Shown here: positions 56,798 through 64,000 of the stretch, in pieces | How the letters are laid out: each line of letters opens with the position of its first letter | Numbering within the stretch: position 1 is the first letter of the stretch | From: an uncultured Flavobacteriaceae bacterium | GTDB lineage: Bacteria > Bacteroidota > Bacteroidia > Flavobacteriales > Flavobacteriaceae | Length of the DNA: 64,000 nt | Reading direction: 5' to 3' | NCBI GenBank assembly: GCA_943789365.1 | Contig: CALSTV010000001.1 | Location: 2,790,001-2,854,000, forward strand | Notes under the pieces: model-generated | What the model saw: only the letters and a program-made list of their open reading frames with translations | Databases searched by the model: none | What the model was told of the DNA's origin: nothing | Made by a program: the position numbers and the translations under genes

Positions 56798-58735
56798 ATG
56801 AATACCATGATACATAGTAAGACAGACAAAGCAACAGGTTTTGAAAAGAGGTTTGAGAATATCAACACGGTTGTGTTTGACGATTCTACGGCTGCCTCTA
56901 AAGAGGTGGCGAAAGAAATAGCCGCTCTTATTGTAGAGAAGCAAGATAAAAAGCAGCCTTGTGTATTAGGATTGGCCACAGGGTCGAGTCCTAAGGGATT
57001 GTATGCTGAATTGGTGCGATTGCACAAAGAAGAAGGATTGAGTTTTGCAAACGTTATCAGTTTTAATTTGGATGAATACTATCCAATGCAACCCGATTCT
57101 GTAAATAGTTATGTGCGATTTATGAAAGAACTGCTGTTTGATCATGTCGATATCTTACCAGAGAACTGCCATATCCCTGATGGAACTTTGAGTAAAGATG
57201 CTATTTCTGCTTACTGTAACGACTACGAAGCAAAAATTGAAGCTTTGGGTGGACTCGATCTTCAAATTTTAGGAATTGGTGGAAATGGACATATTGGTTT
57301 TAACGAATCTGGAGCCTTGCAAAATTCTAAAACCCGATTGGTTGCCTTAGATCATATGACACGTGTGGCAGCGAGTAGTGACTTTTTAGGACTTGGAAAC
57401 ACACCTAGAACAGCCATTACTTTGGGAGTTAAGAAAATTATGGAAGCCAAACGCGTGATTCTGTTGGCTTGGGGTGAAGGAAAATCCGATATTATCAAAG
57501 CAGCGGTAGAAGGGGAAATCACCAATAAAGTACCGGCAACTTATTTACAGGAACACGACAATGCTACTTTTGTACTCGATAAAGAAGGTTCTTCTAAATT
57601 GACTCGAATTAGCAAGCCTTGGTTGGTAGAACAGGTGGAATGGACCGATACGATGATTCGAAAAGCCGTTTTAGGCTTGGCATTGGACTTGAAAAAACCA
57701 ATTCTAATGTTGACTGATGATGACTATATTGAAAACGGGATGAGTGATTTATTGGCGTCTGTTGGACAATCCTATGATATCAACATAAAAATATTTAACA
57801 AACTGCAAAACACTATCACAGGATGGCCAGGTGGAAAACCAAATGCAGATGATTCTAAACGTCCTGAAAGAGCAACGCCAGCAAAAAAACGTGTGTTGAT
57901 TTTTAGTCCGCACCCAGATGATGATATCATTAGTATGGGGGGAACCTTCAAACGCTTGCAAGATCAAGGACACGAAGTACATGTGGCTTATCAAACTTCC
58001 GGAAACATCGCCGTTGCAGATGATGAGGCGCATCGATTTGCTAATTTTGTAACCGATTATAACAAGCACTTTGGTATTGACAGTCCTGAAGCGAATAAAA
58101 TTTTTAAGGAAGCAACGACTTTTTTAGAAAACAAGAAAGATAGCGATATAGATACACCAGAGGTGCGACATATCAAAGGGTTGATACGTAAAGGGGAAGC
58201 GAGAGCTACCAGTTATTTTGTAGGTTTAAAAGATGAACAAATTCACTTTATGAACCTGCCATTCTATGAAACCGGTACGATTGAAAAAAATCCAGTTGGA
58301 GAAGCGGATATTCAATTGACCATGGATTTGATTGAAAAAGTAAAGCCACATCAAATTTATGCAGCAGGAGATTTAGCCGATCCACATGGTACGCATAAGG
58401 TGTGTTTGGATGCCATTTTTGAAGCTGTAAAACGATTAAAACCAAAGCCTTTTATGGATGACTGTTGGGTTTGGTTGTATAGAGGCGCTTGGCAAGAATG
58501 GGGTGTCGAAGAAATTGAAATGGCCGTGCCAATGGGACCTGATCAGGTACTGGAAAAGCGTTATGGGATTTTTAAACACCAGTCTCAAAAAGACGGCGTC
58601 GTTTTTCAAGGAACCGATAGTCGCGAGTTCTGGCAACGCGCTGAAGACAGAAATAAAGAAACAGCAGACTTTTACGACATGCTAGGATTGGCGCGTTATG
58701 CGGCCATGGAAGCCTTCGTAAGGTGGCACTATTAA
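56798..58735 (+). CDS. nagB: Glucosamine-6-phosphate deaminase fused to a PIG-L domain
   Basis: A 645-residue two-domain enzyme. Residues 1-280 are NagB (LATGSSPKGLYAEL, FNLDEYYPM, GIGGNGHIGFNESG), which turns glucosamine-6-phosphate into fructose-6-phosphate and ammonia. From about residue 365 a PIG-L/LmbE-like deacetylase domain begins (FSPHPDDDIISMGGTF, His372, and ADPHGTHKVCLDAI), presumably zinc-dependent N-deacetylation. The fusion is known in Bacteroidota and could do both deacetylation and deamination in one protein. It ends the hexosamine operon. Confidence 0.94.
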   Translation: MNTMIHSKTDKATGFEKRFENINTVVFDDSTAASKEVAKEIAALIVEKQDKKQPCVLGLATGSSPKGLYAELVRLHKEEGLSFANVISFNLDEYYPMQPDSVNSYVRFMKELLFDHVDILPENCHIPDGTLSKDAISAYCNDYEAKIEALGGLDLQILGIGGNGHIGFNESGALQNSKTRLVALDHMTRVAASSDFLGLGNTPRTAITLGVKKIMEAKRVILLAWGEGKSDIIKAAVEGEITNKVPATYLQEHDNATFVLDKEGSSKLTRISKPWLVEQVEWTDTMIRKAVLGLALDLKKPILMLTDDDYIENGMSDLLASVGQSYDINIKIFNKLQNTITGWPGGKPNADDSKRPERATPAKKRVLIFSPHPDDDIISMGGTFKRLQDQGHEVHVAYQTSGNIAVADDEAHRFANFVTDYNKHFGIDSPEANKIFKEATTFLENKKDSDIDTPEVRHIKGLIRKGEARATSYFVGLKDEQIHFMNLPFYETGTIEKNPVGEADIQLTMDLIEKVKPHQIYAAGDLADPHGTHKVCLDAIFEAVKRLKPKPFMDDCWVWLYRGAWQEWGVEEIEMAVPMGPDQVLEKRYGIFKHQSQKDGVVFQGTDSREFWQRAEDRNKETADFYDMLGLARYAAMEAFVRWHY

Positions 58736-58755
58736 TTAGAAAACAGTGTTTTGGT

Positions 58756-58797
58756 AAAAAGCTTTCTGAACTAGGTAACTAGTAAAGAAAGCTTTTT
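58756..58797. terminator. Bidirectional terminator between nagB and GH18
   Basis: A perfect 12-bp inverted repeat (AAAAAGCTTTCT at 58756-58767 and AGAAAGCTTTTT at 58786-58797), with T tracts on both strands, lies between the convergent nagB and GH18 genes. The loop itself contains CTAG-GTAA-CTAG. It should end transcription from both sides. Confidence 0.88.
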
Positions 58798-58801
58798 TGG
58801 T

Positions 58802-59875
58802 TTATTGATTGTCGGGATTGGTAATACCGTGCATATGTACCAATTTTGATCGTGGATCTGAGGCAGGAAGGTCTTGTCCCACATGATATAACATAACACC
58901 ACCATACCCATTGTCTCTAATAAAAGATACTTTTTCTTGAAGACTGGCAGTACCATTGTTGTTCGTTAAAGTCAACATTTGATAAGGCTCATTTGGATTT
59001 GTCATGGTAATGACATCTTTTTCATTTAAGTCATCTACATAATTGACCAAATCGTGATGATAAAAGCTAACACCTTCTTTTTTATCTTGGTAGTAAAAGG
59101 CATGTCCACCGTAAATTTTGTTTTTCGGTACGCCATTGTCGACTAAATATTGAATGAGTGATTTGTAGGTGTTCACATCATTGGTATAGCCCATGATGTT
59201 GATTTGATCCAATAATGTATGGTGTTTTACCAAAAATTCCTTGGTTCCAGCCCTGCTCGCGCCGAAAGCACCCGTTACGTGTTTACCCGCTGGATGTAAC
59301 TTGTCTCCCAAAGCTTTAAATAAGGTTGCTAAATTGGCAATGTCATAAGCATCATCGGGATGCTCGTAATCTACATCGACAGCTGAGATGTTGTATTGGT
59401 TACAAAAATTCAGGACGTTTTGTGCAAAGGTTTCAGAAAGACCATTGTCTATAAGCCCGTTAAAGTATTTGTCTTTTCTTCCCATTCCGTTAATTCCTAA
59501 GGTAAGTTTGACATCGTATTTCGCGGCATCTGCAACGATGGTTTCTACCATGGTGGTCGTTAGTCCAGGTTGTGTTTTTCCTTTGATATAGGTGATTTCT
59601 CCAGTCGCTTCGTCAATGCTATGCACTAATAATTCACCCGTGTCTGGGTTGGGAGGGATGGCGAATATGATAAATTCATCTAAATATTGCATAGCGCCTC
59701 CATCGTAGTTGTCCCAAGCGCCATTCCACCAAAAAGCGGTGATAGGTACTTTTTTTATTTTTTCTTTTGGCGCGTCTTGAGCATCTTGTACAACTTCTTC
59801 GTCTGTAGTTGCATCACAAGACAAGATGATAAAAGGGAGCATGAAGAATAGTAATTTTTTAGCCGAAATGTACAT
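58802..59875 (-). CDS. GH18 family lipoprotein (endo-beta-N-acetylglucosaminidase/chitinase type)
   Basis: A 357-residue lipoprotein (lipobox FIILSC, Cys at about 20). The GH18 catalytic motif is AVDVDYEHP, with acid/base Glu171, in the DxxDxDxE pattern modified to a short form. IMGYTND and GGVMLYHVGQD supply the later barrel strands. GH18 enzymes cleave beta-1,4 bonds next to GlcNAc in chitin-like chains or N-glycans through the acetamido group. Together with the neighbouring hexosamine operon it points to GlcNAc-containing substrates. It has no same-strand partner downstream. Confidence 0.9.
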   Translation of the reverse strand: MYISAKKLLFFMLPFIILSCDATTDEEVVQDAQDAPKEKIKKVPITAFWWNGAWDNYDGGAMQYLDEFIIFAIPPNPDTGELLVHSIDEATGEITYIKGKTQPGLTTTMVETIVADAAKYDVKLTLGINGMGRKDKYFNGLIDNGLSETFAQNVLNFCNQYNISAVDVDYEHPDDAYDIANLATLFKALGDKLHPAGKHVTGAFGASRAGTKEFLVKHHTLLDQINIMGYTNDVNTYKSLIQYLVDNGVPKNKIYGGHAFYYQDKKEGVSFYHHDLVNYVDDLNEKDVITMTNPNEPYQMLTLTNNNGTASLQEKVSFIRDNGYGGVMLYHVGQDLPASDPRSKLVHMHGITNPDNQ

Positions 59876-59961
59876 ATAGTTAGTTTTTAGACAAAATTAT
59901 GTGTACAAGGATGCTCAATGAAGTTCATATCTTACAAAGAATAAAATGAATTGTGCATTAG

Positions 59962-59997
59962 GAACAAAAAAAGCCCCAACACAATGGTTGGGGCTTC
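59962..59997 (-). terminator. Intrinsic terminator of the TRAP operon
   Basis: GCCCCAAC (59973-59980) pairs with GTTGGGGC (59987-59994), with flanking AAG/CTT adding to the stem, and a T tract follows on the minus strand. It lies 19 bases after the stop of the large TRAP permease gene. Confidence 0.88.
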
Positions 59998-60015
59998 TTC
60001 TATGGGTTTGAAATT

Positions 60016-61311
60016 TTATAAGTCGAACAAACTTGGTAACCACAAACTCAATTGAGGGAAATAGGTTACTAAGAATAAGGCAACAATCATTGCTAAAAAT
60101 AATGGAAGTAGTGGCTTTACAACCTTTTCTATGGTAGTATTGGCAATTCCTACCCCAACAAAGAGTACAGATCCCACGGGAGGTGTACACAAGCCTACAC
60201 AAAGGTTCAAGACCATTACAATACCAAATTGAACGGGGTCCATACCTAATTTTGTAATGATAGGTAAGAAAATAGGCGTAAAGATCAAAACTGCAGGAGT
60301 CATGTCCATAAAGATACCTACTAACAATAATAAGAAATTGATTATCAGTAAAATAATGATTTTGTTGTCGCTAATACTCAATAGAATTTCGGAAATGTTT
60401 TGTGGAATGTTTTCATAAGACATTACCCAAGACATACTCATAGAGGCCCCAATTAATAGCATTACAATAGCGGTTGTGCCGCAAGAATCTAAGAGTATTT
60501 GAGGAAGGTCTTTTACTTTTACCTCTTTGTACCAGAAACCTAAAACAACGGTATACAGTACCGCAATGGCTGAGGCTTCAGTAGCAGTAAAGATACCTAC
60601 TACAATTCCACCAATAACAACTACTAACAACATTAAACTAGGAAAGGCTTCGATAAAAGTAGAAACCACATCTTTTAAAGTACTTCTTTTCCCTAATTTA
60701 TAGCCTTTCTTTTTTGCCCAGAATGAAGCCACAAGCATCAACAATAAACCTGTTAAGATACCTGGTATATAACCTGCTAAAAACAAAGCCGCAATAGAAA
60801 CACCTCCGCTGGCAAGCGAATAGACAATCAATACATTACTAGGAGGAATGACCAATCCTATGGTGGACGAAGTGATATTTACGGCAGCTCCGAATTCTTT
60901 TGAATAGCCTTCTTTTTCCATTTCAGGACCTAAAATACTTCCCATCGCTGAGGCAGACGCCATGGCAGAACCCGCAATTGAGCCCATTAACATAGCAGCA
61001 ATCACATTGATCAAGGCCAATCCACCAGGAAGCGAACCGACTAAAGTTTTTGCAAAATTAATCAAACGATGTGCAATACCTCCCTTGTTCATCAGTTGAC
61101 CCGATAAAACAAAGAACGGAATGGCTAACAAGGCAAAACTGTCCAAACCTGTCCCTATACGTTGTGCAACGGTAGTTAACGCCGGAAGTAGTGGTATACT
61201 CGCTGTCATCGTTAACAAAGATGAAATGGCAATACTCCAAGCTACAGGAATACCAATAGCTAATAAACTAATAAAACTTAAAACTAAAATGACGATTGGT
61301 AAATATTCCAT
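60016..61311 (-). CDS. TRAP transporter large permease (DctM)
   Basis: A 431-residue membrane protein with about 12 helices and DctM hallmarks: LLAIPFFVLSGQLMNKGGIAHRL, SSTIGLVIPPSNVLIVYSLA, LLIGASMSMSWVM and GMDPVQFGIVMVLNLCVGLCTPPVG. It is the sodium-driven permease of a tripartite periplasmic transporter. Its start overlaps the small permease stop by one base. Last gene of the three-gene TRAP operon. Confidence 0.95.
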   Translation of the reverse strand: MEYLPIVILVLSFISLLAIGIPVAWSIAISSLLTMTASIPLLPALTTVAQRIGTGLDSFALLAIPFFVLSGQLMNKGGIAHRLINFAKTLVGSLPGGLALINVIAAMLMGSIAGSAMASASAMGSILGPEMEKEGYSKEFGAAVNITSSTIGLVIPPSNVLIVYSLASGGVSIAALFLAGYIPGILTGLLLMLVASFWAKKKGYKLGKRSTLKDVVSTFIEAFPSLMLLVVVIGGIVVGIFTATEASAIAVLYTVVLGFWYKEVKVKDLPQILLDSCGTTAIVMLLIGASMSMSWVMSYENIPQNISEILLSISDNKIIILLIINFLLLLVGIFMDMTPAVLIFTPIFLPIITKLGMDPVQFGIVMVLNLCVGLCTPPVGSVLFVGVGIANTTIEKVVKPLLPLFLAMIVALFLVTYFPQLSLWLPSLFDL

Positions 61312-61778
61312 TATAATACTTGTTTGTTTATGATGTCAGAAATTTTGTAAAATATGATGAGCAATCCACTGATTGGGATCACTAAGTATACCAATGCCAA
61401 TGGTATTTGTAGTGCGGGTGAATACTGTTCTAAGCTATACGTAATATAGACCAATCGAAGGCCACCAACTACGAAAGCCCCCAAACAAAATACGATGATG
61501 AGTATGTTGACAAATATTTTTAATTTTACCTGCCCGTCCTTGTTCAATTTTGTAGGAAACAAATCGATAGCTACATGCATTTTTCGTCCAGAGATGTAGG
61601 CGGCTCCTAGCACCCCAACCCATATCATAAGATAACGCGCTAATTCATCTGTAAAAGAACTCGGAGTTCCTACTACAAAGCGTGTAAATACTTGCCAAAG
61701 TACGTTTAGGACCATTATGCCCATAATGATAGACAATGTATGCCCTAATATCTTATCAATTTTATTTCTCAATTCCAT
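61311..61778 (-). CDS. TRAP transporter small permease (DctQ)
   Basis: A 155-residue membrane protein with four helices and the DctQ pattern: VLWQVFTRFVVGTPSSFTDELARYLMIWVGVLGAAYISGRKMHVAID. It pairs with DctM in the permease complex. It is encoded between the binding protein and the large permease, overlapping the latter by one base, so translation is probably coupled. Confidence 0.94.
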   Translation of the reverse strand: MELRNKIDKILGHTLSIIMGIMVLNVLWQVFTRFVVGTPSSFTDELARYLMIWVGVLGAAYISGRKMHVAIDLFPTKLNKDGQVKLKIFVNILIIVFCLGAFVVGGLRLVYITYSLEQYSPALQIPLALVYLVIPISGLLIIFYKISDIINKQVL

Positions 61779-61804
61779 GGTTTGAATTCTTTAAGTAAGT
61801 TTAA

Positions 61805-62785
61805 TTATTTTACGGCTTGAATACGATGTATCAGCTCGTATACTTCGTTTTCGTCTTTGTAATCTTCGTACATCGCCGATACTTTTTGTTGGAAAGCGGT
61901 TTTATCAGGTCGAATTACTTCAACTCCTGCTTTTTGAACTTCTTCCAAAGCTTCTGTTTCTGCGGCAGCCCATAGGACGCGTTGGTGTTTAACAGAAGCG
62001 TCTGCTGAAGCTTGTACCCATTTTTGTTGTTGTTCGTTTAAGTTATTCCATAAATGTGTTCCCATGATTAATACATCAGGAACGGTGGTGTGTTCATCTA
62101 ATGAATAGAATTTACAAACCTCATAATGTCTTGATAAATAAAAACTAGGAGGGTTGTTTTCTGCTCCATCTACAACACCTTGTTGTAAAGACGTGTAAAG
62201 TTCTCCCCAGGAGATAGGGGTAGGGGAGCCACCAAGACTATTTACCATGTTCATGGCTGTAACACTTTCCATGACTCTAATTTTTAAACCTTCTAAATCT
62301 TTTGGCGTTTGAACAGGTCTTTCTTTTGTGTAAAAACTACGAGAACCCGAGTCGTAATAGCCCATACCTTTGAGCCAATATTTCTGTCCACCATCTAATA
62401 ATTCTTTTCCAATTTCTCCATCCAATACTTTAAAAGCGTGTGCACGGTCTCGAAAAAGAAATGGCAAACCAAAAACTTTCATGTTGGGAGAGAAATTTTC
62501 CATAACTGCCGCCGAAACTTTGGTCATGTCCAAACTTCCAATCTGTAATAATTCTACACATTGGCGTTCTGTTCCTAATTGTTGATTGGGGTAAATTTCA
62601 ATGGTCATTGTACCATTAGACCTTTTTTCTAAATCATTTGCCATAAATTCCATGGCCTTATGAACCGGATGGCTCATGTCTAAACCATGTGCCAATTTAA
62701 TGGTTTTTGTTGTCTGAGTGTTGCTACACGAAGCGAACAAAAGAGTCACTAGAGAAATCGCGAGCAGCGTTGTTTTTTGAATCAT
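61805..62785 (-). CDS. TRAP transporter substrate-binding protein (DctP), uronate type
   Basis: A 326-residue lipoprotein (lipobox LLFASC). DctP features are IEIYPNQQLGTERQ, LEGLKIRVMES (with the carboxylate-binding Arg) and SWGELYTSLQQGVVDGAENNPPSFY. DctP proteins bind organic acids. The neighbouring PL8-type lyase makes an unsaturated uronate or uronate-containing sugars the most likely cargo, by context. A Bacteroidota lipid anchor on this usually soluble protein is notable. A 24-bp palindromic operator lies upstream. Confidence 0.92.
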   Translation of the reverse strand: MIQKTTLLAISLVTLLFASCSNTQTTKTIKLAHGLDMSHPVHKAMEFMANDLEKRSNGTMTIEIYPNQQLGTERQCVELLQIGSLDMTKVSAAVMENFSPNMKVFGLPFLFRDRAHAFKVLDGEIGKELLDGGQKYWLKGMGYYDSGSRSFYTKERPVQTPKDLEGLKIRVMESVTAMNMVNSLGGSPTPISWGELYTSLQQGVVDGAENNPPSFYLSRHYEVCKFYSLDEHTTVPDVLIMGTHLWNNLNEQQQKWVQASADASVKHQRVLWAAAETEALEEVQKAGVEVIRPDKTAFQQKVSAMYEDYKDENEVYELIHRIQAVK

Positions 62786-62901
62786 TGATAGGTTTTTATA
62801 TGATGTAATGCTAAGGTTTTAACAGAAATAATCAGCCATAGGTTTACACATGATTGCAGTTACTTCTCCTTAGAAACACCAAATATAAATAAAAACCACT
62901 C

Positions 62902-62925
62902 AATAATGCAATCGATTGCATTATT
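62902..62925. promoter_or_regulatory. 24-bp perfect palindrome, probable LacI-family operator
   Basis: A perfect palindrome centred on CG, with the core TGCAATCGATTGCA, lies 117 bases upstream of the TRAP binding-protein gene. Form and position are those of an operator for a LacI-type regulator that is not itself in the window at this end; the LacI protein at 52136 has different-looking sites (TGTGTTCGAG) beside its own gene. Confidence 0.82.
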
Positions 62926-62983
62926 TATTTTAAACTAAAAAAAAGAGAGCTTTAGTTGAAATAGTGCTTATTTATAGGTACGA

Positions 62984-63397
62984 TTAATTTGGATTAATCG
63001 CTCGAGATATTGACTGTTTATGAACCTTTTGATTTGTGTGTTTTAGAATAAAAAGCAATGCAAGTGGTGCCGCCCAATTGGCACCGCGTTCTACAAAATC
63101 CCAGATGGGTTCTCCTGAAATTGGACGAATTAAGGCAGTGGAAAGGGTCCATATAAAAGCCCAGATTACAACACCTCTATAGGGCTTATACAAAATAAAT
63201 AATGCGACTAGTAGGTCGAGATATCCTATATACACAATAATGCGTTCGGCTAGGTACAATGGAAACCCAACTACCTCAAGGTATGGGAGCCAATTGGGTT
63301 TTCCACTTATGGCGAACATTCCATGACCGATAAAGGTCATTGCAATTCCAATTCTTAAAATCCATGCTAGTTGTATGAGCTGTTTATTTGTGTTCAT
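62984..63397 (-). CDS. DoxX-like membrane protein
   Basis: A 137-residue protein with four hydrophobic helices and the DoxX-type pattern (IGIAMTFIGHGMFAISG, IIVYIGYLDLLVALFIL). The ATG at 63397 is favoured; an ATG at 63421 would add eight residues. The role of these proteins is unknown; they occur often beside polysaccharide lyase and transport genes. It lies between the lyase at 63443 and the TRAP genes on the same strand. Confidence 0.75.
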   Translation of the reverse strand: MNTNKQLIQLAWILRIGIAMTFIGHGMFAISGKPNWLPYLEVVGFPLYLAERIIVYIGYLDLLVALFILYKPYRGVVIWAFIWTLSTALIRPISGEPIWDFVERGANWAAPLALLFILKHTNQKVHKQSISRAINPN

Positions 63398-63442
63398 TTC
63401 AAACTGTTTTTTGATATTCAATAGTAGTGGTTAGCGACCGTC

Positions 63443-64000
63443 TTATTTTTTTGTTATTTGCAGTTTAACTGGAAGACCGTCTATACATTCCAAATGCAAT
63501 GTGGTGTTTCCTTCGTTATACGAGATTTTTTTGACTTGATTGTCTTCCGTTGTTGTGAAAGTACCTTTCATAGTAACCTCTAGGGGAACAGGTCTGCTAA
63601 AATTAATGTATTTATTGGCGTGATAGGCCTCAAAATTTAAATCGGGTTGAACAATAGATATATCCAATCTCCCCTTGTTGTTTTCAGAAATCATTACCAA
63701 AGCGGGTTCTGATACTTCTGAAATGACACCTGTATTTAGTTGTGTGTCAGCTTCAAAAATTACATAACCAGTCGTGTTGGTTTCTTTGTCCAAAACGATA
63801 TGTGCAATGCTGTCTGCCTTTAAAATTTCATAAGACTTGTCTTTTTTAGCAATTTTTCCGAACTTTTTATACGCATCTTTTGGAATGTTTGGATAAACCA
63901 CATATTGGTAAGCAGCAGATTGAGGGGCATTCCCATGATCTATCCATCCAGCGGCAAATCTACCTTTTGTTTCTTTGGCACCCTTTCCTTTGGAATTCAT
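63443..64000 (-). CDS. PL8-type polysaccharide lyase, C-terminal part
   Basis: The frame enters from the right edge of the window and ends at 63443, giving 185 residues. It includes AAYQYVVYPN, ALVMISENNKGRLDISIVQPDLN and a beta-sandwich ending with LQITKK, as in the C-terminal domain of family PL8 lyases (chondroitin AC, hyaluronate or xanthan lyase type). The catalytic Asn, His, Tyr and Arg are outside the window. The Met at the edge is by chance and is not taken as the start. It leads the minus-strand set with DoxX-like and TRAP genes. Confidence 0.85.
   Translation of the reverse strand: MNSKGKGAKETKGRFAAGWIDHGNAPQSAAYQYVVYPNIPKDAYKKFGKIAKKDKSYEILKADSIAHIVLDKETNTTGYVIFEADTQLNTGVISEVSEPALVMISENNKGRLDISIVQPDLNFEAYHANKYINFSRPVPLEVTMKGTFTTTEDNQVKKISYNEGNTTLHLECIDGLPVKLQITKK

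Noticed and set aside
1-64000. tRNA or rRNA genes
   Set aside because: No cloverleaf with CCA-side TTCGA loop or rRNA-like segment was noticed by reading; a covariance search would be needed for certainty.

Overview
This window looks like a chromosomal segment of a marine member of the Bacteroidota, most likely the Flavobacteriaceae. The signs are AT-rich DNA, many lipoproteins with a Bacteroidota-style lipobox, a hybrid two-component regulator (HTCS), a type IX secretion (T9SS) sorting domain with the motif YPNP, TAnnTTTG promoter elements, and dense sulfatase and glycosidase clusters. No rRNA or tRNA gene was seen.

Layout. 1-3042 is ordinary chromosome on the minus strand: a partial outer-membrane-type protein, TerC, a small lipoprotein and PurB. 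3517-14992 is the first degradation module on the plus strand: four sulfatases, a GH29 fucosidase, a GH20 hexosaminidase and a fifth sulfatase. 15008-16580 is an eleven-copy, 143-bp tandem array with a higher-order structure. 16601-27663 holds the HTCS regulator, a beta-helix carbohydrate-active protein, a methyltransferase, a sulfatase and a second GH20. 28122-33086 holds a second GH29 and a DUF1800/DUF1501 pair. 33292-42874 is a second run of six sulfatases whose members mirror those of the first module. 43001-52139 is a patchwork of small accessory genes: an SH3-domain protein, DinB, a Crp-type regulator, lipoproteins, a HEPN/MNT toxin-antitoxin pair between direct repeats, two group II intron 3' scars, a serine hydrolase and a CBM9-like protein. 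52136-58735 is a LacI regulator divergent from a four-gene hexosamine operon (nucleotidyltransferase, sugar 1-kinase, MFS porter, NagB-PIG-L fusion). 58802-64000 is a minus-strand set: a GH18 lipoprotein, a TRAP uptake system with a 24-bp palindromic operator, a DoxX-like protein and the C-terminus of a PL8-type polysaccharide lyase.

How it fits together (inference). Twelve sulfatases, two fucosidases, two hexosaminidases, a GH18, a beta-helix protein and a PL8 lyase point to a sulfated glycan containing fucose, N-acetylhexosamine and uronate. Hexosamine would be handled by the NagB/kinase operon and uronate by the TRAP system. Fucosylated chondroitin sulfate is one candidate; sulfated mucin-type glycans are another. 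No SusC/SusD pair lies in the window.

A striking feature is the number of broken genes. Four of the twelve sulfatases, the HTCS regulator and a leucine-rich-repeat lipoprotein carry an in-frame TAA or single-base insertions, while the reading frame is otherwise intact on both sides. This means recent inactivation, phase variation, or base-level sequence error, and it must be settled before any functional claim is made.
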